DNA of 64,000 nucleotides from Oscillatoria princeps RMCB-10 (GTDB lineage: Bacteria > Cyanobacteriota > Cyanobacteriia > Cyanobacteriales > Oscillatoriaceae), in the NCBI GenBank assembly GCA_019359235.1, contig JAHHHT010000001.1:1-64000 (forward strand), given 5' to 3'. Positions 54,502 through 63,730 of the stretch are shown here, in pieces. The position numbers and the translations under genes were made by a program. A model generated the notes under the pieces. It had not been told where the DNA came from. It saw nothing but the letters and a program-made list of their open reading frames with translations, and made no database searches. How positions within the stretch are numbered: position 1 is the first letter of the stretch; the number at the start of each line of letters is the position of its first letter.

Positions 54502-56199
54502 TTAGGGATTGTACTCTACGGAAAAATACAGCCCATTTTCTTGCCATGTTCTTTTCTCGGACTCCACATTAACTAAAGGTATGCTATAATCAAGTCTAGC
54601 AGAAAAGCGATTGCCTGACTGCCACCGCAACCCGACACCGGCACCCACCAGTGTATTGGGATTCGGGCTGTCTTTTCCGCCGCTGTTCCAAACAGTGCCG
54701 GCATCGACAAAGGGCGTCAGCTGCAAAACTCCAGACTCCCCCCTGTACACCGGCACCCGCAGTTCTACAGAGGCAAATGCCCCGTTATCGGTGAGCAGGG
54801 CATCCTGCCGGTATCCCCGCACAGTTCCCAAACCGCCCAAACCAAATTGCTCCAGCGGTACGAGAGCCCTGTCTGCCAGTTGCACGCCGCCACTTAGCAA
54901 CAGGTTGCTGTCAGAATCCAGCTGGTGAAACCACTGCACTTGCCCCCGCCATGCGAAAAACCGGCTGTCGGGAGCGCTATTATTAATAGTAGCGTCAAAC
55001 GCACCCACTCCGAGACTGAACTGCGAACGCGCCGCCAAAACGTCTTGACGCCCGCGCCGCACCCATTCCTGAAAAAAACGCAGGGCGGAAATGCGGGTTC
55101 TCCCCCGATCGTCTGCGCCGGGGGATATGGGAAAATCCTCCCCCTGCAGGGATGTGTCGCTCTCCCGCCGCGACGCCGTTAAACCGAGGGCGAATTCTTG
55201 CGTGAATTCGGGGGTGGCATTTCTAATCACCGGCTGCCGGTACGTCAGTTCGTAGTTGCGCGAATTCGCCTCAATATCCAGTTCGTCGAAAGGCGGTTCG
55301 GTAATGTTGCTCCCAGTGTTGCTGTAACTGAAAGTTACGGTGCCGTTGCGGGAATTCACCGGCAAGGTGTAACCGGCATCTATAGCGTTGCTTCCCGTCG
55401 TATTGCTGTAAGTTAAGCTAATCTTATCCCCAAATCCGAGCAAATTCCCTTCCGCTACCCCCACTTGGCGTCGGAAGCTGCCGGCACTCGGCGAGCGCCC
55501 ATTATCCGCCAAAAAGCCGGTGCTGAAAGACTGCGCCTCTTTGACTCTCACTACCAGCAAATTCATCCCCGGTTGGGTGCCGGCAGACAGTTCTGCTGAC
55601 AGGTTTTCAATTAAAGGATCGAGTTGCAATAATTGCAGCGCTTCTCGCAACTTATCCACATTCAAAGGTTTTGCCGTTGCTAGAGCGATGCGGCTGCGAA
55701 CGTATTCAGGTTTCAGGCGATCAGTGCCGGTAATTTTGATGTCTTCCAACTCACCTTCCACTACCTGAATTAGAAAAACTCCTGTTTGTTGAGGCGTTTG
55801 AGCCGGAATGTAAGCGCCAGAGGTGATATATCCCTGGCTGGTGTAATATTCGGTAATTTTAGAAGCGGCTTGCTGCAGTTGGGCAAAGGTGATCTCTTTG
55901 CCGCGAAATTCTTTGATGACACCGGCTAAGGTATCTGAGTCGAATTTCGTATTGCCGGCAAACTCGAAACCCTCAACGGTGAAGGTTCCAGGAAAATTCA
56001 GCGGTTCAGAGGCAGGTGTTGGCGCGTCTGGTGGTTGCGGGAGGGGGTTTTGCTGGGGAGGTAGCGGGGGAGGCGCTTCCTGCTGGGGAGGAGTTGGGGG
56101 AATTGGATTGGGAATCTGATTGGGATTGATGGTTTGCGCCGCAACTGGACAAGCGGTTGTGCCGGTGAGCAATGTGGCCAAAATTAGGGCGTCGCGCAT
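54502..56199 (-). CDS. TpsB outer-membrane transporter (ShlB/FhaC family)
   Basis: 565 residues from MRDALILATLLTG, which gives a signal peptide ending near VAAQ; the frame is open 186 codons further upstream but that part is a 21-bp minisatellite. After a Pro-rich linker come two POTRA domains (about 65-240; FTVEGFEFAGNTKFDSDTL, GYITSGAYIPAQ, VVEGELEDIKITG) and a 16-strand barrel with the FhaC/ShlB motif LGTVRGYRQDALLTDNGAFA. It ends on aromatic NGLYFSVEYNP. It should export the TpsA encoded just upstream. Confidence 0.92.
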   Translation of the reverse strand: MRDALILATLLTGTTACPVAAQTINPNQIPNPIPPTPPQQEAPPPLPPQQNPLPQPPDAPTPASEPLNFPGTFTVEGFEFAGNTKFDSDTLAGVIKEFRGKEITFAQLQQAASKITEYYTSQGYITSGAYIPAQTPQQTGVFLIQVVEGELEDIKITGTDRLKPEYVRSRIALATAKPLNVDKLREALQLLQLDPLIENLSAELSAGTQPGMNLLVVRVKEAQSFSTGFLADNGRSPSAGSFRRQVGVAEGNLLGFGDKISLTYSNTTGSNAIDAGYTLPVNSRNGTVTFSYSNTGSNITEPPFDELDIEANSRNYELTYRQPVIRNATPEFTQEFALGLTASRRESDTSLQGEDFPISPGADDRGRTRISALRFFQEWVRRGRQDVLAARSQFSLGVGAFDATINNSAPDSRFFAWRGQVQWFHQLDSDSNLLLSGGVQLADRALVPLEQFGLGGLGTVRGYRQDALLTDNGAFASVELRVPVYRGESGVLQLTPFVDAGTVWNSGGKDSPNPNTLVGAGVGLRWQSGNRFSARLDYSIPLVNVESEKRTWQENGLYFSVEYNP

Positions 56200-56236
56200 T
56201 TGTGGGATGAAGAACGTGGGGTTCATCCCATCGGTG

Positions 56237-56500
56237 GTTCGAGCTCCGAGCTCCATCGTTCGAGCTCCGAGCTCCATCGTTCGAGCTCCGAACTCCATCG
56301 TTCGAGCTCTGAGGTCCATCGTTCGAGCTCTGAGCTCGGTTTGTCGAGCTCCGAGCTCCATCGTTCGAGCTCCGAAGTCCATCGTTCGAGCTCTGAGCTC
56401 GGTTTGTCGAGCTCCGAGGTCCATCGTTCGAGCTCCGAGCTCGGTTTGTCGAGCTCCGAGGTCCATCGTTCGAGCTCTGAGCTCGGTTTGTCGAGTATCG
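56237..56500. repeat. 21-bp minisatellite upstream of tpsB
   Basis: Twelve copies plus a partial thirteenth of GTTCGAGCTCCGAGCTCCATC, with variants (CTCTGAG, AGGTCC and GCTCGGTTT endings), all keeping a 21-base period. The units contain CGAGCTCCGAGCTC, so they are themselves partly palindromic. The array begins 37 bp before the tpsB start codon. It stays open in several frames, giving false long ORFs; I treat it as non-coding. Confidence 0.92.
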
Positions 56501-56695
56501 GGGCTGAAACAAACGCCCTCGCCAGAAAGATGGCTATTATCTAGCTGCGAGATAGGTATTTTAAACCAAGAGGCGCAGGCGGGCTTTGTCTGTATAGCCC
56601 CAGATTTCCAATCTGGGGGCGCTTTGGCACTCGCCCCAGTGCGGGGGTGCCGGTGGAAAATCGAAAATCGCTGATAGATGACCGCTGATATATAT

Positions 56696-59600
56696 TTAAC
56701 GAGCATGACAGTTCGCTGTAGGGAGCCAGGGGGTGTGGGGGGTGCCGTTTGGCGCACCGGCAGTGAGGATGAGTTGGCCTTTGTCGTCGAAAGCTATCCC
56801 TGTGGCGGGTGGCGGGAGGGAAACTGAACGCCGCGCCGGCGTTACCTTTGTCCCACCGGCGCGACTGGAACTGGGCGGCGCGGGGGCGACTAACCCAACC
56901 CGAACCGTATCGCTGCTGGGCGGATCTCCGGGTGCCGGTGGTAGTCCACCGCGTCCGGTAATGATAAATTCTCCTGTGACAGGTTCCCCTGTTGCTGAGC
57001 AAACCGGCGAAACTTGCTCTGCTGGATCGATGGGATTTTCTGGTAAATTGGCTACTGATTGGCTGGGGTCAGTTGCTGGCCGGTTGAATTCTACAATACC
57101 TTGTGCTCCCTGTTGGGAACTGGCGGTGATGTCACTGCTTTCAGTCGGTTGGTTGCGGAATTCTGCCCCAAAGATGCCTTGAGCGGTGATATTGACTTTA
57201 CCGCCACTGCCGGTGGTTGCATCAGCGCTGATGTCGCTATTTTCTCTCGGGAAGGCGACCAAGGTATCCGCGTTAATGGTGATGTTACCGCCATTGTCAG
57301 TTTGGCCGGCGCTGACCGCAATCTGCGCTCCATCCCGGAGAAGCAACCTTCCCGTCTCAACTGTCAAGTTTCCCGGCTTTCCAGTCCCGGAAGCGGGAAT
57401 TAAAGTTAGGTTAAACGGACGCAACTGATCCAGTGCGTCCGAGCGCAAACCAGTGGGAAACTGACTGTTCTCTGCAGCTGGGTCAATCAGTTTTACGGAC
57501 TCGGAGGCGCGTATTTCAATATTCCCCCCATCTCCGCTGCTAAAAGTAGAAGCTGCTACATTTGCGCCATTGGCAACAGTCAGCCGCTCCGTCTGAATTT
57601 CCAAGTCACCGGCTCGTTGGGGAGAGAATGTCAAAGTAAACAAACCGCTCGGAACCTGTCCGTCAGCTGAAGTTCCGCGCAGCTCCACCGAATCGGCACT
57701 CACAGTCAATTTGCCCCCCGGACTGACTCCCAAAGTTGCTGTTGCCACCCCCGCTCCATTCAAGAGTGTCAGCTGTCCTGTGGTAATCTTTAACTCACCG
57801 GCATTTCCCGCTTGCCCAACTGTTCCCGTCAGCAAGCCTGCGTCAGTCAGTTCTACTGAGCCGGTACGAGGAGTCGTCAGCGTCAAATTGCCCCCAGAAC
57901 CCGCTACAAACGTAGAAGCGGACGCCAGCGCTCCATTGCGGGCAATGAATTTGCCGGTGTCAATGGTTAAGTCGCCCGCCGCACCGGCACAGAAGCTGGA
58001 GGTAAACAGTCCATTGCGCAGGTTGGAGGCGTCAAATTGGCCCGCCAAAATTACGGCTATGCTCTGCTCAAATGTGCCAGTTCCCGCTAGCTCAACGGAA
58101 TCGGTGGCGCTGAGGGTAAGATTTCCCCCCCTCCCCGCGCCAAAGGTCGAAGTGGAAACGGCAGCCCCATTTTCTAGCTTGAACTGAGCGGTGTCAATTT
58201 TTAAATTGCCGGCGTCTCCCGGACCGAAACTCAGTGTCAGCAAGCTACTGGGAATCTGTTGCCGTGGGGAGTTGTCCCCGAAAATACGCGGCAAGTTGTA
58301 CAAATCGTTTGGATTTGACAGTCCGCTCAGCTCCACCGAGCCAGCACTCACCGTCAAATTGCCTCCCTGACCGGAACCCAGGAGGGTGGATGTGGCAACA
58401 ATGCCCCCATCCAAGACCCTCAAGGTTCCTGTGTTAATCGTCAAGTCCCCCGCCTTTTGACTGCCAGCGGTTCCCGTCAGCAAGCCACCGCCTCTCAGTT
58501 CCACAGCACCGGCGTCAGCGCTGACTGTTAAGGAACCCCCCACACCCTCTTTAAAGGTAGACGCCGAAACCACCGCCCCATTCTGGACAGTTAACCTGCC
58601 GGTTTTAATAGTTATGTCGCCGGCTCTCCCGGAGCTGAAACTTGAGGCAAACAGACCACTTCGCAGGTCTGATGGGTCAATAGTAGAATCAGGAAGCGCA
58701 AAAATCTCTTCCAAGATGGCCAGTTTTCCAGTTCCGGTCAGTTCTGCAGATTGGGAGGCTTGTATGGTAATGTCTCCCCCCTTCCCCGCGCCCAAAAAGG
58801 TGGAGGTGGAAATGGCAGCCCCATTTTCTAGCTTGAACTGAGCGGTGTCAATTTTTAAGTTGCCGGCGTCTCCCGAACCGAAACTCAGTGTCAGCAAGCC
58901 ACTGGGAATCTGTTGCCGTGGGGAGTTGTCCCCGAAAATACGTGGCAAGTTGTACAAATCGTTTGGATTTGACAGTCCGCTCAGCTCCACCGAGCCGGCA
59001 CTCACCGTCAAATTGCCTCCCTGACCTGTCCCCAGGAGGGTGGATGTGGCAACAATGCCCCCATCCAAGACCCTCAAGGTTCCTGTGTTAATCGTCAAGT
59101 CCCCCGCCTTTTGACTGCCAGCGGTTCCCGTCAGCAAGCCACCGCCTCTCAGTTCCACAGCACCGGCGTCAGCGCTGACTGTTAAGGAACCCCCCACACC
59201 CTCTTTAAAGGTAGACGCCGAAACCACCGCCCCATTTCCGACACTCAACAAGCCTGTGGCAATTGTTATATTGCCGGCTCTCCCGGTTCCGAAACTGGAG
59301 GCAAACAAGCCGCTGCGCAAACCTGAGGCGTCAAGGCGGTTCGCTGGGTCACTGGCAAAAATCTTTTCCAATATCTCCAGTTTTCCTGTTCCCGCCAGCT
59401 TGACTGAATCGGTGGCGCTGATGTCGAGATTCCCACCGGCACCGGCACCAAAGGTAGAAGTGGAGACTGCCGCGCCATTCTCAAGCGTGAACTGATTGGT
59501 GGTAATTGCTAAGCTGCCGGCGTTTCCAGCGGCCAAACTCAGTGTCAGCAAACTACTGGGAATCTGCTGCGGTTTAGAAAAGATAGGCGGCGGCAAGCTA

Positions 59601-61042
59601 AATTCAGAGGCTGAAAGTCCCGCCAGCTCAACTGACTGGGCGCTTACGGTAAGATTGCCTCCCTGACCCGTCCCCAAAGTAGATGTGGCTACCACACCCC
59701 CATCTAAGACCCTCAAGGTTCCTGTGTTAATGGTTAAGTCTCCCGCTTTTTGACTGCCAGCGGTTCCCGTCAGCAAGCCGGCGTTAACCAGTTGCGCGGA
59801 CTCGGTGGCATTTACGGTCAGGTTCCCCCCCAGACCTTCCCCAAAACTGGAAGTGGATGCCACTGCGCCATTGCGGGCAATCAATTTGCCGGTGTCAATC
59901 GTTAAGTTGCCCGACGCACCGGCACCGAAACTGGCAGCAAACAGCCCGTTGCGAAGATCCGAGGCGGTCAAAGTTCCCTGGAAAATCTTTTGCAACAAAT
60001 CCCCAATGCTTCCAGTTCCCGTCAGTTCCACCGAGTCGGTGGCGCGTACCGCCAGATTCCCCGCCGCACCGGCACCCAAGGTAGAAGTGGAGATAAAGGA
60101 ACCCTCGTTGAGTTCCACCGAGTCGGTGGCGCGTACCTCCAGATTCCCCGCCGCACCGGCACCCAAGGTAGAAGTGGAGATAAAGGAACCCTCATTGAGC
60201 GTCACGCGAGCACCGCGCACCTGAATATCGCCACCGGCGAGGGGGCTGCTGGTGCTCACCCCAGATTGGGTCAGCTGGATATTCCCGAAGTCCCGCACTC
60301 CCTCATATCCCAAAACCAAACCTCGCTCAGTTGGGTTCAGGCTGACCAAACTGTTCCCGCCAGCGCTTCCCAGCTCAATCCGCCCTCCTGGCGCACTCAG
60401 CAAGCCACCCGCCAGAGTCACGTCACCGCCGGCGAGTGCCAGGGTTCTTCCGGGCTGCACCGCCAACCCAACGGGGACACTCTCACCGTTCACCGCGCGG
60501 GACTGATTGAGGATACTCCCCGGCATTCCCGGAAATTGCAAGCCCACCGGCACGCTGATGGTGAGCAGGGGTGCACTTTGGGGATTGGTGGCGCTGAATT
60601 CTGTCCCATCCGCGAATTTCAGGCCACGGGCGGTGCTGGCCACAAACGACCCGCCGATATTCAGCGCCGCATTGGGGCCAAAAATAATCCCATTGGGGTT
60701 GAGCAGGAACAGGTTGGCGGTGCCGTTGGCTCCCAACAAGCCGTCAATATTGGAAATTGAGCCGCCGGTGACGCGGGTGATGATGTTTTGGATGTTCGGG
60801 GCGTTGTTAAAGTGGGCCGCGCTGCCGGTGGGTACGGAAAATTGCTGAAAGCTGTGAAAAAGATTGCTGCCGGCAGTCGTGCCGCCAGTGATTTCACTTA
60901 GATTGCCTAAGGGCGTGACAGTTGAATTGACCGGCAAAGTCCCATCCGGGACAATTTGCGCCACAACCCTGCCGGGGAGGAATGCCAGACAGCACAGGGC
61001 AGTCATCTGAGCCAGCAAACAGGGAAAACTGGCCATTTTCAT
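56696..61042 (-). CDS. TpsA-type filamentous haemagglutinin-domain exoprotein
   Basis: 1448 residues. Signal peptide about 1-29 (cleavage near VVAQ), then the TPS secretion domain (30-160): IVPDGTLPVNSTVTPLGN, SNLFHSFQQFSVPTG, LFLLNPNGIIFGPNAALNIG. The rest is a repetitive right-handed beta-helix with recurring GAGAGGNL-V-ATDSVEL and AGDLTINTGTLRVLDGG units, and a Pro-rich end with S-V-CSATGEPVTGEFIITGRG. TpsB (54502-56199) is the cognate exporter. A surface adhesin or exoprotein is expected. The coding DNA contains recent internal duplications. Confidence 0.92.
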   Translation of the reverse strand: MKMASFPCLLAQMTALCCLAFLPGRVVAQIVPDGTLPVNSTVTPLGNLSEITGGTTAGSNLFHSFQQFSVPTGSAAHFNNAPNIQNIITRVTGGSISNIDGLLGANGTANLFLLNPNGIIFGPNAALNIGGSFVASTARGLKFADGTEFSATNPQSAPLLTISVPVGLQFPGMPGSILNQSRAVNGESVPVGLAVQPGRTLALAGGDVTLAGGLLSAPGGRIELGSAGGNSLVSLNPTERGLVLGYEGVRDFGNIQLTQSGVSTSSPLAGGDIQVRGARVTLNEGSFISTSTLGAGAAGNLEVRATDSVELNEGSFISTSTLGAGAAGNLAVRATDSVELTGTGSIGDLLQKIFQGTLTASDLRNGLFAASFGAGASGNLTIDTGKLIARNGAVASTSSFGEGLGGNLTVNATESAQLVNAGLLTGTAGSQKAGDLTINTGTLRVLDGGVVATSTLGTGQGGNLTVSAQSVELAGLSASEFSLPPPIFSKPQQIPSSLLTLSLAAGNAGSLAITTNQFTLENGAAVSTSTFGAGAGGNLDISATDSVKLAGTGKLEILEKIFASDPANRLDASGLRSGLFASSFGTGRAGNITIATGLLSVGNGAVVSASTFKEGVGGSLTVSADAGAVELRGGGLLTGTAGSQKAGDLTINTGTLRVLDGGIVATSTLLGTGQGGNLTVSAGSVELSGLSNPNDLYNLPRIFGDNSPRQQIPSGLLTLSFGSGDAGNLKIDTAQFKLENGAAISTSTFLGAGKGGDITIQASQSAELTGTGKLAILEEIFALPDSTIDPSDLRSGLFASSFSSGRAGDITIKTGRLTVQNGAVVSASTFKEGVGGSLTVSADAGAVELRGGGLLTGTAGSQKAGDLTINTGTLRVLDGGIVATSTLLGSGQGGNLTVSAGSVELSGLSNPNDLYNLPRIFGDNSPRQQIPSSLLTLSFGPGDAGNLKIDTAQFKLENGAAVSTSTFGAGRGGNLTLSATDSVELAGTGTFEQSIAVILAGQFDASNLRNGLFTSSFCAGAAGDLTIDTGKFIARNGALASASTFVAGSGGNLTLTTPRTGSVELTDAGLLTGTVGQAGNAGELKITTGQLTLLNGAGVATATLGVSPGGKLTVSADSVELRGTSADGQVPSGLFTLTFSPQRAGDLEIQTERLTVANGANVAASTFSSGDGGNIEIRASESVKLIDPAAENSQFPTGLRSDALDQLRPFNLTLIPASGTGKPGNLTVETGRLLLRDGAQIAVSAGQTDNGGNITINADTLVAFPRENSDISADATTGSGGKVNITAQGIFGAEFRNQPTESSDITASSQQGAQGIVEFNRPATDPSQSVANLPENPIDPAEQVSPVCSATGEPVTGEFIITGRGGLPPAPGDPPSSDTVRVGLVAPAPPSSSRAGGTKVTPARRSVSLPPPATGIAFDDKGQLILTAGAPNGTPHTPWLPTANCHAR
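58160..59240 (-). repeat. Recent internal duplication in tpsA
   Basis: Roughly 58160-58585 is repeated at 58814-59240 with an offset of 654 bases (218 codons), almost base-for-base (e.g. CGTGGGGAGTTGTCCCCGAA in both). Part of the unit recurs, more diverged, at about 59650-59790. The duplication keeps frame. Confidence 0.85.
60020..60200 (-). repeat. 84-bp tandem duplication in tpsA
   Basis: AGTTCCACCGAGTCGGTGGC to AAGGAACCCTC occurs twice back to back with an 84-base period and only a few differences, encoding two 28-residue beta-helix units (ATDSVELNEGSFISTSTLGA). Confidence 0.85.
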
Positions 61043-61081
61043 AAGTAGATTGTCCTTCTGCGGAAAAATTGCTCAAACACC

Positions 61082-61108
61082 TTGAACTTTTTGCTACTCT
61101 TGTATAAT
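61082..61108 (+). promoter_or_regulatory. Possible promoter of the COP23 gene
   Basis: TATAAT (61103-61108) with TTGAAC (61082-61087), spacing 15 bp, a little short. It lies in the 93-bp gap between the divergent tpsA and COP23 genes. Confidence 0.5.
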
Positions 61109-61135
61109 ACGACTAGAGCGTAAAAGGGTAAAGAT

Positions 61136-61672
61136 ATGAACCAGAAATTACTTTCCCCTGTTTGTGTGGCGGCTGGGGTGGGGCTGTGGGCAGCGTTTGT
61201 TGGCCAACCCAGCGCTGCAAGCCAGATCAAAGTCCGCTGCGAGACGATCAACGGCACACCGACCACAGTCTTGAGCGTCTCAGAAGGAGGACAAACGAAA
61301 GAAGGCGCGATTCTGCACTGGAGTGCTGAAGTTTTGCCACCCTCGGAGAATCCCCAGGAGCTCTGTCAGCAGGTGTCTCCCAAATTGGAGAGTGCCTACA
61401 GTCAGAATGAAGTCTACTTGGCTACTGGGAAGGTAGACGGCAAGCCCTCAGTATGTGCCGAGACAACCTCAGGCAGTGGCTGCAATCGCAGCAATGTGCT
61501 GTTTTCTCTGGAGCCAAATGAAAATGGCGATCTGTCAGAGGTGAATAAGGTTTTGGACGGCATTCTTAACAGCCGGTTGAACCAAGGCGAAAGCAAAGTT
61601 GTCCGGGGAGATGGATCGAGCCGGCACGATGCGGGAGTGGGCAGACTGATCAGGTTGATTTTTGGAGGGTAA
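61136..61672 (+). CDS. COP23 domain protein, exported
   Basis: 178 residues. Signal peptide about 1-29 (VCVAAGVGLWAAFVGQPSAAS), then a COP23 domain (family named for circadian oscillating protein 23 of Cyanothece): IKVRCETINGTPTTV, ILHWSAEVLPPSENPQELC, VSPKLESAYSQNEVYLATG, KPSVCAETTSGSGCN, LFSLEPNENGDL. Four conserved cysteines could form two disulfides. Outer membrane or periplasm. It is divergent from tpsA; AAAGGG precedes the start. Confidence 0.85.
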   Translation: MNQKLLSPVCVAAGVGLWAAFVGQPSAASQIKVRCETINGTPTTVLSVSEGGQTKEGAILHWSAEVLPPSENPQELCQQVSPKLESAYSQNEVYLATGKVDGKPSVCAETTSGSGCNRSNVLFSLEPNENGDLSEVNKVLDGILNSRLNQGESKVVRGDGSSRHDAGVGRLIRLIFGG

Positions 61673-61822
61673 CTCTGGCTTTCTTGCCTCGTTTTCCTCG
61701 TTCCCCGGCTCCGCCTGGGAACGCTCTCTTGTCGGCTCTGCCGACAGCTGCCTTTTGCGCCAATTTGAAATCCTCATTCCCCGGCTCGCCCCCACCGCGT
61801 GGATCTGCTAGGGGCGAGCCAA

Positions 61823-61854
61823 TTGTAGAGACGCGACATGTCGCGTCTCTACAA
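61823..61854. terminator. Perfect 32-base palindrome
   Basis: TTGTAGAGACGCGACA and its exact reverse complement, 16-bp arms with no loop. It lies between the convergent COP23 and kinase genes. The core ACGCGACATGTCGCGT also occurs at 41874-41889 and, altered, at 34238-34285. Transcription termination is possible but no T-run follows. Confidence 0.6.
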
Positions 61855-61961
61855 GCTCCCGGATTCAAAAGTGACACGCCCCCAAGTTTGTCGAGGATGA
61901 ATTTCGCGCTCGCCAGGCTCCTAGCAAACCTGTTACCCACCCGCTCCTGGAAACCAGAGTT

Positions 61962-63527
61962 TCACGGATTTTGAGAGTTCGACTTTTGAGAGTCTAACTT
62001 CTTCTGCGCCTCCCGGAGGCCAGCTTCAGCGCGGGGATAGCCCGGTTTTATTTTTAGTGCTTCCCTAAAGGCATTTATCGCATCTTGATACTGCTGCAAA
62101 CCAAGTAGCGAGTAGCCTTTATTGCTCAAGGCAAACGGGTAATCTGGTTTGAGAGCAATAGCTTGATTGCAGTCTTCGAGCGCTTGTTGGTATTTTTTCA
62201 ATAGCAGCCGCGCCTCGCATCTGTTATTCCAGGGAGCTTCGTATTTAGGATCTAGTCTTATTGCCTCGTCGTAGGATGTGATTGCATCAGAGTAATTCTT
62301 CAGGTTATACAGCCCCAAACCCTTGCAATTCCAAGCTTCTGAAGCTTCTGGAACAGGAGCGTCCTTGTCAATTGCTTCTTGACAGACCTTGAGCGCTAGT
62401 TCTGGTTGCTTCAAGCTCAGGAGCGCAATACCTTTTTTCGCCTTAGCTTCCGTATAATTAGACTTAATTTGGAGCGCTCGGTCAAAGACGACAATCGCAT
62501 CTTCGTATTGACCTTTGTTAAATAGTTCATTACCTTGATCGTAAAGAGCCTTAGCCTGAAAAAACGATAACAGCTTGGGAGCGACGAATAGCAGAGCACC
62601 GGCAATTACCAGAATAGCGAAGATGTGCCAGCGCTGGACTGGGGGCTTAGAAGGAGGCGGTGGCGGGACTGGGGGCGAACCAGGAGGCTGTAGATTCTGG
62701 AGATCCTTAAGAATCTCTGTAGCGGATTGGTAGCGCTGATTATAATCGGGGTGCACCATCTTATCTAAAATCTCGGCTAACTTCCGGCTAACCTGCGCTC
62801 CTCGCCACCCCCGCCAGTTCAGCTGCCCTGTTTCCGGATTCTGCAATTCCGTTGCTACTGCCCCAGTTAAAGCTCGGATTGCAATCACGCCCAAAGCATA
62901 GAGGTCACTGGTACAGTTGGGCCTCCCTTCTTTTTGTTCAGGGGGCGCGTATCCGGGCGTATTGATGGCCAATGTTTGGCCGGCAATCACCTGCCCTGCA
63001 GTATCAACTGCTAAGCTGCCGATTTCTTTAATCGCCCCAAAGTCAATCAGAACGAGTTTCCCATCCACCTCACGTCTGATTAAATTATCGGGCTTAATAT
63101 CGCGGTGAATCACCTGCTGCTTGTGGACAAACACCAAAATTACCAGCACATCCCGCAACAGTGCAATAACGTTCTCCTCACTCCAAGGCTGACCCCTGAG
63201 GATTTCTTTACTCAGTTCCGCGCCATCAATGAATTGCTGAACGAGATAGAACTCTTGATTATCCTCAAATTTATCCAAAAGTGCTGGAATCTGAGGATGG
63301 TCGCCTAAGTTTGCCAAGCAATTAGCTTCCTTATCGAAGCGAGCTTTTAAATCCGCCCAAGGCAATACCTTGAGGATATGGGGCTGGGGCTTCAATTGTT
63401 TGACAACGCACTGGCGGTTGGACAGTTGCTGGTCTTCCGCCAGATAAGTCTTACCAAACCCTCCTCCCCCTAAGGGTCTGATGATTTTGTAGCGTTCCCC
63501 TATTATCTCTCCAGGCTTGCGATCCAT
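61962..63527 (-). CDS. Serine/threonine protein kinase with TPR domain
   Basis: 521 residues. Hanks-type kinase (about 10-275): glycine loop LGGGGFGKTYLA, Lys in CVVKQLKP, catalytic HRDIKPDN, metal DFG in LIDFGAIKE, APE-like PGYAPPE. Pro-rich linker, one membrane helix (about 303-322, HIFAILVIAGALLFVAPKLL), then about five TPR units (332-500; e.g. GNELFNKGQYEDAIVVFDRA). The kinase is cytosolic and the TPRs are likely periplasmic. This is the common cyanobacterial kinase-TPR design. The upstream region carries the CRP-site array. Confidence 0.95.
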   Translation of the reverse strand: MDRKPGEIIGERYKIIRPLGGGGFGKTYLAEDQQLSNRQCVVKQLKPQPHILKVLPWADLKARFDKEANCLANLGDHPQIPALLDKFEDNQEFYLVQQFIDGAELSKEILRGQPWSEENVIALLRDVLVILVFVHKQQVIHRDIKPDNLIRREVDGKLVLIDFGAIKEIGSLAVDTAGQVIAGQTLAINTPGYAPPEQKEGRPNCTSDLYALGVIAIRALTGAVATELQNPETGQLNWRGWRGAQVSRKLAEILDKMVHPDYNQRYQSATEILKDLQNLQPPGSPPVPPPPPSKPPVQRWHIFAILVIAGALLFVAPKLLSFFQAKALYDQGNELFNKGQYEDAIVVFDRALQIKSNYTEAKAKKGIALLSLKQPELALKVCQEAIDKDAPVPEASEAWNCKGLGLYNLKNYSDAITSYDEAIRLDPKYEAPWNNRCEARLLLKKYQQALEDCNQAIALKPDYPFALSNKGYSLLGLQQYQDAINAFREALKIKPGYPRAEAGLREAQKKLDSQKSNSQNP

Positions 63528-63730
63528 ACAGCGTAGTGGCCCTTTGCGCTCACAGAACAGTTGATTTCGATTGTGCCATATAACGTCGAGGGGAGCTTGC
63601 AGCCAGCAACACTAAAATTGCAAGTCGAGTTGCCTGCGCCGTGACCGGGCCCAAACCCCAATCCCCCGCTCAAGTCGGAATTGCCAGCGATTGTATCACA
63701 TTTTCTGGAAAATCCCACACTCAGACTGAA
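63528..63730. other. Upstream of kinase gene
   Basis: 200 bases between the kinase start and the tandem array. No gene and no consensus promoter recognised. Confidence 0.4.

Noticed and set aside
56200-56757. N-terminal extension of TpsB by 186 codons
   Set aside because: The extension is the translation of the 21-bp minisatellite and upstream spacer; the signal peptide starts at 56199.
59990-60760. 256-codon plus-strand ORF opposite tpsA
   Set aside because: Antisense reading of repetitive beta-helix DNA.
61823-61854. Phage or plasmid attachment site
   Set aside because: The perfect palindrome has related copies at other gene ends and no integrase gene is nearby.
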